DNA from: Cytobacillus oceanisediminis
Lineage (GTDB): Bacteria; Bacillota; Bacilli; Bacillales; Cytobacillaceae
DNA length: 64,000 bases
Direction of reading: 5' to 3'
Assembly: GCF_003182355.1 (NCBI RefSeq)
Contig: NZ_QGTW01000006.1
Span: 62,001 to 126,000 of the forward strand
The notes under the pieces are model-generated. The model had not been told where the DNA came from, ran no database searches, and worked only from the letters and a program-made list of their open reading frames with translations. A program made the position numbers and the translations under genes. Shown here in pieces: positions 17,011-26,787 of the stretch (the first letter of the stretch is position 1; every line of letters starts with the position of its first letter).

Positions 17011-18198
17011 TTAATTTTCTAGTATTGGTATTTCTTTGGCTCCATCGCCGATATCACATACATAAAAAGTTGGCTCCAAACCTGTCCTGGCCTGGTAATT
17101 TTCTGCAACAGATTCTTGAAATTCCTTAATTGCTTCCTCTTTTACAAGGCTCACGTTACATCCTCCAAATCCTGCCCCTGTCATTCTGGTACCAATACAA
17201 CCTTCGATTTTAGACGCTTCCTCAAAAAGGGCATCAAGCTCTTCACCGGTCACTTCGTAAAGATTCCTCAATGACAAATGGGACTCCTTCATTAACCTTC
17301 CAAAGGTAGAAAGATCGCAATCCTTCAAAGCTTTCATAGCTTTCAGAACACGCTCATTCTCGGTCACTACATGTTCAACTCTTCCAACAATCACTGGATC
17401 TTTCATAACATGCCTGGTATGTTCCCACTCCTGCAGCGTGACATCGCCAAGCGAGCGAATATGCGGAAGTTCTGCCTGTAATAATCTAAGACCTTCTTCA
17501 CATTCCCGGCGGCGCTCATTGTATTTTGAATCTGCCAACCCGCGGCGCTTATTCGTATTGGTTATCACAATTTTATATCCCTCAATATTTACAGGTACAT
17601 AATGATATTCGAGTGTGTCACATTTTAAGGCAATCGCATGATCCTTTTTTCCCATGCCTACAGCAAACTGATCCATAATACCGCAATTAACTCCCACAAA
17701 TCGGTTCTCTGCATGCTGTCCCATCTTAACCAATTCCAACATTTCAATATTTAACCCGGCAAGGTTGCTCAATGCCAATCCTGTGACCAATTCAATAGAA
17801 GCAGAAGACGATAAGCCAGCTCCGTTTGGAATATTGCCATAAAAAATAATATCCGCTCCTTTAAAATGTTCGAGGCCGGAAAACTGAATCAGTTCTTGAA
17901 GCATACCTTTTGGATAGTTGACCCAATCATCTTCTTCCCTGTAAGTAATGTCAGCCGTCATTATATCTACCCCACTGCTAAAATTTGCTGACCGGAAGCG
18001 GTAGATGCCATCTTCTCTTGGGCCGGCTGCTGCCCAGGTCCCATAAGTTAAAGCTGCCGGAAACACGTATCCACCGTTATAATCCGTGTGTTCCCCTATT
18101 AAATTTACTCTTCCCGGTGCAAAAAAAAGCCGAATCCCTTTACGATATCCAAAGGCCTCTTGAAACAGAATGGCTAATTCCGAAGGGTTCATTTTCAT
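17011..18198 (-). CDS. galK: galactokinase
   Basis: 395-residue GHMP kinase. The galactokinase signature is [19 protein letters not shown] (about 29-47). The ATP loop is [28 protein letters not shown] gives the catalytic aspartate region, and [12 protein letters not shown] is the third GHMP motif. It phosphorylates galactose at C1. The ATG at 18198 has a weak purine site. An operator-like motif lies 33-50 bp upstream, so galK starts its own unit after the galT terminator. Confidence 0.95.
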   Translation of the reverse strand: MKMNPSELAILFQEAFGYRKGIRLFFAPGRVNLIGEHTDYNGGYVFPAALTYGTWAAAGPREDGIYRFRSANFSSGVDIMTADITYREEDDWVNYPKGMLQELIQFSGLEHFKGADIIFYGNIPNGAGLSSSASIELVTGLALSNLAGLNIEMLELVKMGQHAENRFVGVNCGIMDQFAVGMGKKDHAIALKCDTLEYHYVPVNIEGYKIVITNTNKRRGLADSKYNERRRECEEGLRLLQAELPHIRSLGDVTLQEWEHTRHVMKDPVIVGRVEHVVTENERVLKAMKALKDCDLSTFGRLMKESHLSLRNLYEVTGEELDALFEEASKIEGCIGTRMTGAGFGGCNVSLVKEEAIKEFQESVAENYQARTGLEPTFYVCDIGDGAKEIPILEN

Positions 18199-18230
18199 TC
18201 CTACTTTCTATTTTGCTATTAAATTATTAT

Positions 18231-18248
18231 CTTAATTAAGTTAATTTA
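18231..18248. promoter_or_regulatory. candidate gal operator copy 2 (upstream of galK)
   Basis: CTTAATTAAGTTAATTTA, differing at two positions from the motif upstream of galT. It lies 33-50 bp before the galK start, where it could overlap promoter elements. Confidence 0.5.
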
Positions 18249-18263
18249 CTAATGTTAGATTTT

Positions 18264-18296
18264 AAAAGGAATTAGAGCTAACCGCTAATTCCTTTT
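18264..18296 (-). terminator. intrinsic terminator after galT
   Basis: A 12-bp perfect stem (AAAAGGAATTAG with CTAATTCCTTTT) around a 9-base loop, ending in T residues on the minus strand. It separates galT from galK. Confidence 0.8.
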
Positions 18297-18302
18297 AAGT
18301 GT

Positions 18303-19820
18303 TTATTGATTTTCTAATGCATCTAAAAAGCGCTTGAAGGCTTTCAATCCCTCATTTGTCTGCTTATATACTCCGGCATGTTCAAGTACTGTCTGGAATT
18401 TCTGGCCAACCTCGCACTTTATAATTTCCATTACATTATCTTCAGTAGGCTGACTGTACTTTCTCCTTATGTTACAATACCATTCCCAATGTTTTAACAT
18501 GTCCTGTCCCCACGTAGATTTTTCAATTGGATTCAGGAGGTACTTTGCCAGATTGTTAAGTTCTTCGGAAAGCCTTCCAGGTAAGACCGCTAGCCCCATA
18601 ACTTCAATCAGTCCAATATTTTCTTTTTTAATATGATGAAGTTCTTGGTGAGGATGAAAAATTCCATCCGGAAATTCCTCAGAAGTCCGGTTATTCCTAA
18701 GAACGACATCCATCTCAAATAACTTTCCCCTTTTGCGTGCAATCGGAGTAACTGTATTGTGGGGGGTTCTACCAGTATGTGCATGAATTTCTGCAGGTGG
18801 ATCACTATAATTCTGCCATGTCTGAAAAATAATATTACTTACTTCAGCCACTTCTTCTTTGCTGCCCTGAACTCTTAAAACCGACATTGGCCAGTTGACC
18901 CTACCGATCGTTACTGATGGAAAATTCCTTAGCCGAATTATTTCTGCTGTTTCTGCTCTTTCAAGAGCAAAGGTATATTGCCCGCTTTGAAAGTGGTCAT
19001 GTGATAAAATGGATCCCCCTACAATCGGCAAATCGGCATTTGATCCGATAAAATAATGCGGAAACGCTTCGATAAAATCCAGCAGCCTTCTAAATGTGTC
19101 CTCAGACATTTTCATAGGCACGTGTTCTTTCCTCAAAACAATGCTATGCTCATTATAATAAACATATGGTGAGTATTGGAAAAACCAATCTTCTCCATTC
19201 AATTTAACCGGTATTATTCGGTGTGTCCCTCTTGCCGGATGGCGGAGAGTTCCCCTGTAACCTTCATTCTCCCTGCACAGGAGGCAAGCAGGATAGGACG
19301 AGGATGGGACATTTTTTATCATGGCAATTTCTTTTGGATCCTTTTCAGGTTTTGACAGGTTGATGGAAATGTCAATCTCCCCATAAGGTGTCTCTGCTCT
19401 CCATTGTTTATTTTTTTGAATTCTATCTGTACGAATGTAATTAGAAGCTGTTGATAAATGATAATAATAATCCGTTGCTTCTTTCGAACCTTGTTCATAT
19501 TTATTGTAAAACTCACGAATTACCTCTGAGGGGCGAGGAATAAGGCAATTCATTATTTCGGTCTCAAGGATATCGCGCTCGGTTAAGGTATTTGTCTCAA
19601 TTAAACCATTTTTATAGGCCCAATCTAAAATTAAATTCAGAGTTCTTGATAAGGATGAGATTTGCACAGAAGGTGCACTATCCTCCCATTCGTCGAGTTT
19701 TAAAACAGCCATAATCCGATTTCTTACATATACTTTATCCTCTTTTTCAAATAACTTTTCTTTTAATCCATATTCTAAGAGGTTTTCTAATTCTTGATAA
19801 ATGGTTGCCAAGTTCTCCAC
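18303..19820 (-). CDS. galT: UDP-glucose--hexose-1-phosphate uridylyltransferase, type 2
   Basis: 505 residues, the length of the Firmicutes type-2 GalT. It includes CLLCRENEGYRGTLRHPARG, the substrate-binding segments FQYSPYVYYNEHSI and GGSILSHDHFQSG, and HAHTGRTPHNTVTPIAR. It exchanges UMP between UDP-glucose and galactose-1-phosphate. The start is taken as GTG at 19820; GGGG lies just upstream, and a TTG four codons in is an alternative. It forms a separate unit ended by the hairpin at 18264-18296. Confidence 0.93.
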   Translation of the reverse strand: MENLATIYQELENLLEYGLKEKLFEKEDKVYVRNRIMAVLKLDEWEDSAPSVQISSLSRTLNLILDWAYKNGLIETNTLTERDILETEIMNCLIPRPSEVIREFYNKYEQGSKEATDYYYHLSTASNYIRTDRIQKNKQWRAETPYGEIDISINLSKPEKDPKEIAMIKNVPSSSYPACLLCRENEGYRGTLRHPARGTHRIIPVKLNGEDWFFQYSPYVYYNEHSIVLRKEHVPMKMSEDTFRRLLDFIEAFPHYFIGSNADLPIVGGSILSHDHFQSGQYTFALERAETAEIIRLRNFPSVTIGRVNWPMSVLRVQGSKEEVAEVSNIIFQTWQNYSDPPAEIHAHTGRTPHNTVTPIARKRGKLFEMDVVLRNNRTSEEFPDGIFHPHQELHHIKKENIGLIEVMGLAVLPGRLSEELNNLAKYLLNPIEKSTWGQDMLKHWEWYCNIRRKYSQPTEDNVMEIIKCEVGQKFQTVLEHAGVYKQTNEGLKAFKRFLDALENQ

Positions 19821-19847
19821 CCCATTCTTAGTCGAGTCAAAAAATAA

Positions 19848-19865
19848 CTTAATTAAATTAATTAA
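19848..19865. promoter_or_regulatory. candidate gal operator copy 1 (upstream of galT)
   Basis: CTTAATTAAATTAATTAA, 28-45 bp before the galT start. It contains the 17-bp dyad TTAATTAAATTAATTAA and recurs upstream of galK. Confidence 0.5.
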
Positions 19866-20144
19866 CTATTTATATGATAAATCGTTTTTTGAGAATTTTC
19901 AAGAAAAACTTGGCATTACGTTCCTTATCCTAGATTCTTTCCATAGTGAATTTACGCCAAATCAAATCTTGGAGGTTTACAGGATGCTCAACTTGCTGTT
20001 AACCAGAAAGAATAAACTAAATGCTTCGTTTGTTAAATAAGGAATTCAGCAAAAAGGTGCCTCAATCCTTCCCGGATCAACGCACCCGTTACTTGAGTAA
20101 CTTTATTAATTTATTGCACTGAAAAATGCCGGTACCATTTTTAT
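19866..20144. other. gene-free stretch upstream of galT
   Basis: A plus-strand open frame to 20040 has no ribosome site and starts inside galT, so it is not supported. The galT promoter must lie at the left end. Nothing else is recognisable. Confidence 0.35.
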
Positions 20145-20355
20145 TTACGTTTTTTGTTTAATCGTTTCTTCAACGTAAGTAAAAAAATTACTGTATGGGG
20201 AGTCCCCTTTAAAATATTGCGATACCACATTCAAAGGTAAAATCACTATATCCCTCTTTTTAGAATAAAGAACACTCTGTGATTTGGTATTTCTAAATAA
20301 TCCATCAAGACTTGGAGAATAATCGGAAGGAAAAAATATTTTTCCGGGAAAACGA
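20145..20355 (-). pseudogene. possible REP-associated tyrosine transposase C-terminal remnant
   Basis: A minus-strand frame starts beside the REP-like sequence and ends with VVSQYFKGDSPYSNFFTYVEETI. This resembles the closing segment of Bacillus REP-associated (IS200-like) transposases, which end in a YF..x..NY..FVE pattern, and a DYSPS motif precedes it. The HUH catalytic part is absent. The identification rests on pattern likeness and on the adjacent REP-like sequence. Confidence 0.35.
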
Positions 20356-21009
20356 GGAAGCACTAGAACCGTCCCTAAGCTTTAGAAATTGCCCAGCTTT
20401 TGCCTTTATCTCGGCAATATCAGCACTGCTGTATTGTTCTTTTGCAGGTACAAGTGAACTGCCAATCCCCAAGGCAACAGCGCCGACTTGAAGATAGCTT
20501 GATGCATTGGTTACATCGATTCCCCCCGTCGGGACAAGCGGGATTTGCGGCATTGGTCCTTTGAGGTCCTTTATGTACCCTGCGCCCATTGGCCCGGCCG
20601 GGAAGACTTTTACTAGGTCCGATCCATGTGTGAAAGCGGTATAAATTTCTGTTGGGCTTAAGGCTCCGGTGATGCACACGGCCCCTCTCTCTTTGACTGC
20701 GTGGATGGTTGGGATGTCAAGGATGGGTGTCAGGATGAACTTGGCCCCGGCGTCGATTGCCAACCTGGCATTTTCCTCATCCTTCACGGTTCCAGCACCT
20801 ATCAGCAATTTCCCTCCGTATCTTTTACTCATATCTGCAATAAGGTCGAGGGCATTGTCGGTATTTAGCGTCAGCTCAACCAGTCTGATTCCACCCTCGT
20901 ATAAAGCATCAAAGATTTGCGGTATAAATTCACCTGGGACGCCTCTGATAATGGATATGATTTTATGTTGTTTTATCGCTTCTAAGGTCAAACATGTCCC
21001 CTCCTTCAT
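20305..21009 (-). CDS. eda: 2-dehydro-3-deoxy-6-phosphogluconate/galactonate aldolase
   Basis: KDPG-aldolase family class I aldolase. ISIIRGV carries the phosphate-binding arginine region, GAGTV is a core motif, VKVFPAG carries the Schiff-base lysine and PTGGID is the phosphate loop. The family normally ends near GQFLKL; here about 23 extra residues follow because a REP-like sequence replaced the natural stop. ATGA overlaps the kdgK stop at 21009. A TTG at 20991 behind AAGGAGGGG is an equally good start. It splits the phosphorylated keto-deoxy acid into pyruvate and glyceraldehyde-3-phosphate, the last step of the galactonate route. Confidence 0.9.
   Translation of the reverse strand: MKEGTCLTLEAIKQHKIISIIRGVPGEFIPQIFDALYEGGIRLVELTLNTDNALDLIADMSKRYGGKLLIGAGTVKDEENARLAIDAGAKFILTPILDIPTIHAVKERGAVCITGALSPTEIYTAFTHGSDLVKVFPAGPMGAGYIKDLKGPMPQIPLVPTGGIDVTNASSYLQVGAVALGIGSSLVPAKEQYSSADIAEIKAKAGQFLKLRDGSSASSFSRKNIFSFRLFSKS
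20356..20375 (-). repeat. REP-like sequence, single arm
   Basis: GAAGCACTAGAACCGTCCCT, close to GAAGCACGAGAACCGTCCCC at 30376-30395. It lies within the 3' end of the aldolase reading frame. Confidence 0.6.
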
Positions 21010-21968
21010 CGCTGAACATCTTCAAAGGACGCCTGGCCGATGAATTGCTCCAATTCCATTCTTTCAGGCAGGCCTTCTACATCGCCTTTGACAAGTGTCA
21101 CCATTGCCCCAAAACCATTGGCTCTTACAACCGCATCCTTCAATGGAAGATTTTCGATCAATCCTGTAATGAATCCGGCGGCAAACGCATCTCCCGCCCC
21201 GATTGGATCAATCACTCTTTCCACCTTGAAACCAGGAACCCTAGCATTTTCACTGCCGCTAAAATAATGGGCCCCTTTCGCACCAAGCTTGACTATTGCG
21301 AGGTTCGCCCCCAGCCCAAGAAACGACTGCCCAATTTCCTTGATATCGCTGGTCCCAAACAGAAATTCGCCTTCGGCCACGCCAGGGAGGACAATATCCG
21401 CCAAACCTGATTGTTCGGTCAATATCCTTCTTGCTTTATCCTCTGTCCAAAGCTTGCGCCGCAAGTTCGGATCAAAAATGACGGTCACACCTGCATTCCT
21501 GGCAAGCTCAACTGTTCTTTTCACCGTTACAAAGCAGGAATCGCTCAGAGCTGGGGTTATGCCTGAGAGAAAGAGATATTTCGCCCGCTTGATATAGGTT
21601 TCATCAATATCTTCCGGGGCAAGTTGGCTGGCCGCTGAATCCTTGCGGTAATAGAAAACCCTAAGCTACTTGTCCCTAAGGTATTCCTTGAACATAAGGC
21701 CCGTTGGATGGTCTTTATCTTCTTTCACTTGCGAAACATCGATCTCTTCTCCTCTTAAAAAACGAAGCAAGGCCTGGCCCAATTCATCTTTACCGACCTT
21801 GCTGATCCACCCGGTTTTAAAGCAGAATCTTGATACCCCGATAGCCACATTTGTTTCGGAACCGGCAAACGAGCGGGAAAACTCTGATGCATACCGCATA
21901 TAGCCTTCACTTCCCGGGGTAAAAAGCGCCATTGTCTCGCCCAGTGTAATCAGGTCAATGTCTTTCAT
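21006..21968 (-). pseudogene. kdgK: 2-keto-3-deoxygluconate kinase interrupted by one amber codon
   Basis: A PfkB-family sugar kinase of 320 residues that would run uninterrupted but for a TAG at 21666-21668, after FKEYLRDK and before LRVFYYRK. CAG to TAG is the simplest cause. Both halves keep good sequence: ITLGETMALFTPG and GSETNVAIG (substrate side), GITPALS, FDPNLRRKLW, and the ATP-site DPIGAGDAFAAG. It starts at 21968, just after the dgoD stop. It should phosphorylate 2-keto-3-deoxygalactonate. If the TAG is genuine the pathway is cut unless it is read through or another kinase serves. Confidence 0.85.
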
Positions 21969-21972
21969 CACT

Positions 21973-23121
21973 TTACCACTCCGCAACCGTGCCGTCATGG
22001 CGCCGCCAGACCGGATTTCTCCAATGATGCCCAACCTCGGCAACTTCCCTGATTTTTTCTTCATTGATATCTATTCCAAGCCCCGGACCTGTTGGCAGGG
22101 AGACATAGCCATCCTTGTAGGCAAAGGTTTTGGCATCCAGCAAGTAATCAAGCAGGTCGCTGCCTTCGTTGTAGTGAATGCCAAGGCTTTGTTCCTGAAT
22201 AAAGGCATTTGGCGAGCAGGCGTCCACATGAAGGCACGAGGCCAATGCAATCGGGCCGAGAGGGCAGTGCGGCGCAAGGGCGATATCATACGCTTCGGCT
22301 ATGGCAGCAATCTTTCTCGTTTCCAAAATCCCTCCCGCATGGGAAACATCAGGCTGTATAATATCCACGATTCCTTCCTGCAAAATTCCTTTAAAGCCCC
22401 ATCGGGTATACATCCGTTCACCGGTCGCAATCGGCGCCGAAGTATATCTGGCAATTTCTTTTAACGCCTCATTATTTTCGGGGAGAACCGGCTCTTCAAT
22501 GAACATCGGACGATAAGGCTCAAGCTCCTTGGCGAGTACCTTGGCCATTGATTTATGGACACGGCCGTGGAAATCAATGCCGATTCCAAAGTCGCTTCCT
22601 CCTACCTCACGCACAGCCGCAATCCGTTCAATAACCTCCTCTACTTTTGAGAATGAATCTATATAGTGCATTTCTTCGGTCCCATTCATCTTAACGGCTG
22701 TAAATCCGGCTTCGATTTGTTTTTGAGCAGCAAGCTTCACATCCGACGGCCTGTCGCCGCCAATCCAGTTATACACTTTGATTTTATCCCGGCAGGCTCC
22801 TCCCAAAAGCTCATAAACCGGGGCATTATAATATTTCCCTTTAATATCCCAAAGGGCCTGTTCGATGCCGGAAATCGCGCTTGTCAGGATTGGGCCCCCG
22901 CGGTAAAATCCGCCGCGGTACATCACCTGCCACAAATCCTCGATTCTTAATGGATTCTGGCCGATGAGATATTCGCTCAATTCCTCAACAGCCGTTTTTA
23001 CGGTATCAGCCCGCCCCTCAACCACTGGCTCGCCCCAGCCTGTCAGGCCATTATCCGTGGTGATTTTTAAAAACAGCCATCTTGGAGGCACCTTGAATAA
23101 TTCCAATTTTTTTATTTTCAT
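21973..23121 (-). CDS. dgoD: D-galactonate dehydratase
   Basis: 382 residues from the ATG at 23121 (GAGGGGGAG upstream), exactly the DgoD length. Enolase-superfamily motifs of the mandelate racemase subgroup: [75 protein letters not shown] and the C-terminal WRNPVWR...VAEW. It converts D-galactonate to 2-keto-3-deoxygalactonate. It lies between a GH2 glycosidase and the kdgK-eda pair, giving a De Ley-Doudoroff-type pathway. Confidence 0.93.
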   Translation of the reverse strand: MKIKKLELFKVPPRWLFLKITTDNGLTGWGEPVVEGRADTVKTAVEELSEYLIGQNPLRIEDLWQVMYRGGFYRGGPILTSAISGIEQALWDIKGKYYNAPVYELLGGACRDKIKVYNWIGGDRPSDVKLAAQKQIEAGFTAVKMNGTEEMHYIDSFSKVEEVIERIAAVREVGGSDFGIGIDFHGRVHKSMAKVLAKELEPYRPMFIEEPVLPENNEALKEIARYTSAPIATGERMYTRWGFKGILQEGIVDIIQPDVSHAGGILETRKIAAIAEAYDIALAPHCPLGPIALASCLHVDACSPNAFIQEQSLGIHYNEGSDLLDYLLDAKTFAYKDGYVSLPTGPGLGIDINEEKIREVAEVGHHWRNPVWRRHDGTVAEW

Positions 23122-23187
23122 AGACTTACTCCCCCTCTTTCGGAAAAAGTGCCCGCCCTTCCCGTGCAGAAAGGCAGGCACTGTTAT

Positions 23188-25917
23188 TTATACTGTCGCC
23201 TGTTCTTCCATCTTAAAAACTTCCTTGGTATCCAATATTACCAGGGTGTCAACTACCTGCGTGGCAATCGGGTGTTTTCCATAGTTCTCCTTTAGTTTCC
23301 AGGTGGTTAAAGTAATCGTCCCTTTTCCGTATTTCTGGACCATGATCGAACCTCCAACCTGCCCAACCCATCCCTGGAAATAGCCTGAAAGTATTTTGGA
23401 GGACTGAGCCAATCCCGGACTTCCGAACATATTTATGGACCGGCGGCTGCCCGGCTTTTTATAATCGCTGAAAGGCACGACATAGTCCGGAATGAGCAGG
23501 TCGGCTTCCCAGCCCATTTCCGGGTTTATAGGAACACCAGGGAAATAGCCTGGATTTACAAAATTAAAGGATGAAGCCCGCGGCCAGCTTTCCCCGGCAG
23601 GAAGCTCCCTAAAAGTAAAGTGTCCTTTTTCCTCAATCCTGTCTCCTTCTTCAGCAAGAAAAATCACTTCCCCGCCTTTGTGGACAAAATCGAGAACCTC
23701 CTGATCAAGCTGATCTGTGAGGACTGGAACTCCTTGGCTGAGGTTACTGTTCACTTCATAACCATTTAAAACCAGCTCCGTCTGCAGTCTTCCCGATGAT
23801 TCGCGGACGGAAATTTCTCCTCTTTTCTTTACAACTCTCGGAGTAATCGTCATTTCTTCCTGATTTACCGCCAGAATTTGATCGCCGGCCTTCAGAACCA
23901 GCTTGAGCTCATGGAAGCCCGCAGCTTCCACTTCCGGAACCTCGAATGAAATCGCGTCTTCAAGCCTGATGATCGTTTCGCCGATTGAGCGGACCGGCAC
24001 CGCCCCGCTTGCTTCCAGACCGGAGATGGACCAATGAACGGAAGCTTCAAATTCTTTCAAATCGTCATTGCTGATCACAAGGCCCAAGGAAACCTTCTCC
24101 CCTGCCCATACATTGCTCGCCATTTTGTCGACCATCACGGTTAAAGCACCATTAAAGTCAATCAGATTCTCGAAGCCCTCTTTTGGATTTCGAAGGTAAT
24201 CCAGCCAGCCATTTGTCTCCCACTCAATATCCGTAAATTCGGTGACAACATAGCCTGCGATCTCCGGGCGTTTCCTCATTTCTTCAATCACAGATTTCAC
24301 AGCTCTGAACATTCGCTTCTGCGATGTTACAGCCAAATCTTCAAAGGTATCAAAGGTTTCATTCAATTGGTATTTGGTGAAATTCTCCATGCCTGTTGTC
24401 GGCTTTTTATAGTCCTCTTGGTGAGATTCTTCCCCTTGGTTAATGAACCACCAAGGCTCTTCGCCATAATGTTCTTTCAGCTTGTCAACGCTCGGCAGCC
24501 CCCAAACCCCAAACTCGGAGACAATGATCGGCTCTCCATTTGACTGATAGCCATCCACAAAATTTTGATCCGGATTGCCGATCACGAATTCATCCAGGTC
24601 TTTTTGCCATGCCTCCAGCTGGTCGGGACAGACAAAGTACCTGTGATGGTCATTAATATCGGTTTTCACATGTGTCCAGCCTGAGTTGTCGCAAATAAGC
24701 CTTGTTGGATCGAGTGCCTTTACATAGTCATACATTTCTTCGACATGCTTCTGCTTCACCGGGTCATTGGCCAAATCCCACTCCAGGCCCCATTCCTCGT
24801 TATAAATGGACCAGATCAAAATCGAAGGATGATTGAAGTCCCGGTTGATCATCGCCGTCAGTTCATTTTGAAATCTCCTCGTTGCCTGCGGAGTGAATTT
24901 CACATAGTTTGGCGGTTCCGCCCAAATCAGCATGCCCATCCTGTCGGCCCAATACAAATACCTCGGGATTTCGACTTTGATATGCTTTCTGAGCATGTTA
25001 AAGCCCATTTGTTTGGCCAGCTGTATTTCTTTTTGGATAAATTCATCAGACGGAGCCACATAAACGGTATCCGGATAAAACGCCTGGTCCAATGCTCCCC
25101 GGATATACACCGGCTTGCCATTCAACATCACCCGGCCATCCTCAAAAGACACCTTTCTCATGCCGAATGGAAAAATCTGCGAATCTTCTTGAAGCGTCAC
25201 TTCCAAGTCATACAAATGCGGGTTGTCCATATCCCAAAAGATTGGGTTAGGGATGGAAAGAATATATTCGCCCTGGTTTTCGGTTATATTCACTGTTTCT
25301 GTCACAACCGACATATCAGTCGAGAGATGATGGCGGACGGCGAATCGAACCTCTGACCCTCCCGATAAATCCCCATTTATAATGTAGTTCACTTTAATTT
25401 CACTAGTATCCGTATTAGGGGTCACCTGGACAGCTTCGATAAAAGCGGCCGGCCTGCTCTCTATGTAAACACTTTGCCAGATGCCGCTGACCCGCGTATA
25501 CCAGCTTCCTTGCTTGCCAATCGGAATCTCGGCATTATCCTCGGGATCAAAAACCCTCACAGTTACTTTGTTTTCTGCATCCTGGACGAGGTAATCCGTT
25601 ATTTCAAATTCAAACGGAGTAAATCCGCCTTCATGCTCCCCGACATACTGTCCGTTCAGCCATACTCTTGCATGATAATCGACCGCACCGAAATGGAGGT
25701 AAACCCTGCCTTCTTTTGCCGGGAAGGTGAAGATTTTCTCATACCATGCCGCGCCGTTATAGCTGACAAGGCTGCCTCCATCCCTTTGCCAAATGTGCGG
25801 CACATTCACATCATTTCCTTCAGGAATTCCGGCTGTCTGCCAGTCCCGCCATTCTCCTTCATCCTTCTTGTCCGGCCTGAAATTCCAGACCCCATCCAAA
25901 CTTAGTGTTTCTCTCAT
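23188..25917 (-). CDS. GH2 family glycosidase (beta-galactosidase/beta-glucuronidase-like)
   Basis: 909 residues, cytoplasmic (no signal peptide). The N-terminal sugar-binding jelly roll (about 1-170) has SLDGVWNFRPDKK and YHARVWLNG. An Ig-like domain (about 170-265) and a TIM barrel follow, with IRGALDQAFYPD, KHIKVEIPRYLYWADRMG, SIYNEEWG (acid/base glutamate) and VSEFGVWG (nucleophile glutamate). About 250 C-terminal residues form extra beta domains. It is coupled to the ABC importer upstream and dgoD downstream, so it probably cleaves an imported beta-galactoside of an aldonate, or a uronate-containing oligosaccharide. The exact bond is unknown. Confidence 0.85.
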   Translation of the reverse strand: MRETLSLDGVWNFRPDKKDEGEWRDWQTAGIPEGNDVNVPHIWQRDGGSLVSYNGAAWYEKIFTFPAKEGRVYLHFGAVDYHARVWLNGQYVGEHEGGFTPFEFEITDYLVQDAENKVTVRVFDPEDNAEIPIGKQGSWYTRVSGIWQSVYIESRPAAFIEAVQVTPNTDTSEIKVNYIINGDLSGGSEVRFAVRHHLSTDMSVVTETVNITENQGEYILSIPNPIFWDMDNPHLYDLEVTLQEDSQIFPFGMRKVSFEDGRVMLNGKPVYIRGALDQAFYPDTVYVAPSDEFIQKEIQLAKQMGFNMLRKHIKVEIPRYLYWADRMGMLIWAEPPNYVKFTPQATRRFQNELTAMINRDFNHPSILIWSIYNEEWGLEWDLANDPVKQKHVEEMYDYVKALDPTRLICDNSGWTHVKTDINDHHRYFVCPDQLEAWQKDLDEFVIGNPDQNFVDGYQSNGEPIIVSEFGVWGLPSVDKLKEHYGEEPWWFINQGEESHQEDYKKPTTGMENFTKYQLNETFDTFEDLAVTSQKRMFRAVKSVIEEMRKRPEIAGYVVTEFTDIEWETNGWLDYLRNPKEGFENLIDFNGALTVMVDKMASNVWAGEKVSLGLVISNDDLKEFEASVHWSISGLEASGAVPVRSIGETIIRLEDAISFEVPEVEAAGFHELKLVLKAGDQILAVNQEEMTITPRVVKKRGEISVRESSGRLQTELVLNGYEVNSNLSQGVPVLTDQLDQEVLDFVHKGGEVIFLAEEGDRIEEKGHFTFRELPAGESWPRASSFNFVNPGYFPGVPINPEMGWEADLLIPDYVVPFSDYKKPGSRRSINMFGSPGLAQSSKILSGYFQGWVGQVGGSIMVQKYGKGTITLTTWKLKENYGKHPIATQVVDTLVILDTKEVFKMEEQATV

Positions 25918-25935
25918 CGCTTTTGCCTCCCGCTT

Positions 25936-26769
25936 TTATTTAATTCCTGTCATGGTGATTCCTTTGATAATGTGTTTCTGGAACAAGATAAATACGAGCA
26001 AAGCCGGCAGACTTGCCAGCATATTGGCCGCCATCGGAATCGTAAGCTCTGCCGCATATCCGCTTTGAAAAAGCGGGATGCCGATTGGAAGAGTCATCAT
26101 CTTTTCATCGCTGATTGCCAGAAATGGCCAAAGAAAGTTGTTCCATGAACTGATAAAAGTAAAAATGCCCAGTGCTGCCATTGACGAACGCGATAATGGC
26201 AAAAAGATGCTCCACCAAATCCTGAGTTTATTCGCACCATCCATTTCGGCCGCTTCTACAAGTTCTTTTGGAATGCCGTCATAGAATTGTTTCAGGATCA
26301 AAACCCCCAGGGGAGCGGCAATGCTTGGAAAGATGATCGAGCTATAGCTGTTCACAAGGCCTGAATCGACCATCATCAGGAACAATGGAATAATCGTGGC
26401 CTCAGTCGGTACCATAAGGCCTGCGATAATGATCCAAAAAACCAGCTTGCTTCCCTTGAACGGGATTCTCGAAAGTGCGAACGCCGCCATTGAAGTCAGG
26501 AGCAATGTTAATGCCGTAGTCACGACGGCTATATAGACACTGTTCCATGTCCACCTCCAAATCGATGCATTCTCCGAAACATATTGGTAGTTGTCCATTG
26601 TAAAAGGAGGTTTTATCAATTCTGTCAGTACGGTTACCGGGCTGCCGTCCGGCTTTATTGCGGTGATCACCATCCATAACATCGGTATCAGCCAAATCAA
26701 TACAAATGAGTAACTAAAGATATAAAGAAGGATCCTTCCTAGCGTAACTCTTGGTTTAACTGCATTCAT
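25936..26769 (-). CDS. carbohydrate ABC transporter permease (MalG/CUT1 type)
   Basis: 277 residues with six predicted membrane helices. The EAA loop reads ELVEAAEMDGANKLRIWWSI, then FLPLSRSSMAALGIF. The C-terminus ITMTGIK is typical of CUT1 MalG-like subunits. The ATG has GGAGGGAAG upstream. It pairs with the permease gene upstream and the binding protein. No ATPase gene is in the operon, so a shared MsmX-type ATPase encoded elsewhere is expected. Confidence 0.92.
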   Translation of the reverse strand: MNAVKPRVTLGRILLYIFSYSFVLIWLIPMLWMVITAIKPDGSPVTVLTELIKPPFTMDNYQYVSENASIWRWTWNSVYIAVVTTALTLLLTSMAAFALSRIPFKGSKLVFWIIIAGLMVPTEATIIPLFLMMVDSGLVNSYSSIIFPSIAAPLGVLILKQFYDGIPKELVEAAEMDGANKLRIWWSIFLPLSRSSMAALGIFTFISSWNNFLWPFLAISDEKMMTLPIGIPLFQSGYAAELTIPMAANMLASLPALLVFILFQKHIIKGITMTGIK

Positions 26770-26787
26770 TTTTTCTTCCCTCCTGCC

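Noticed and set aside
19801..20040. 79-codon plus-strand gene
   Set aside because: Begins inside galT on the opposite strand, lacks a ribosome site and resembles nothing known.
24745..25356. 203-codon plus-strand frame inside the GH2 gene
   Set aside because: Shadow of the well-supported minus-strand GH2 glycosidase, whose catalytic motifs lie in the other strand.
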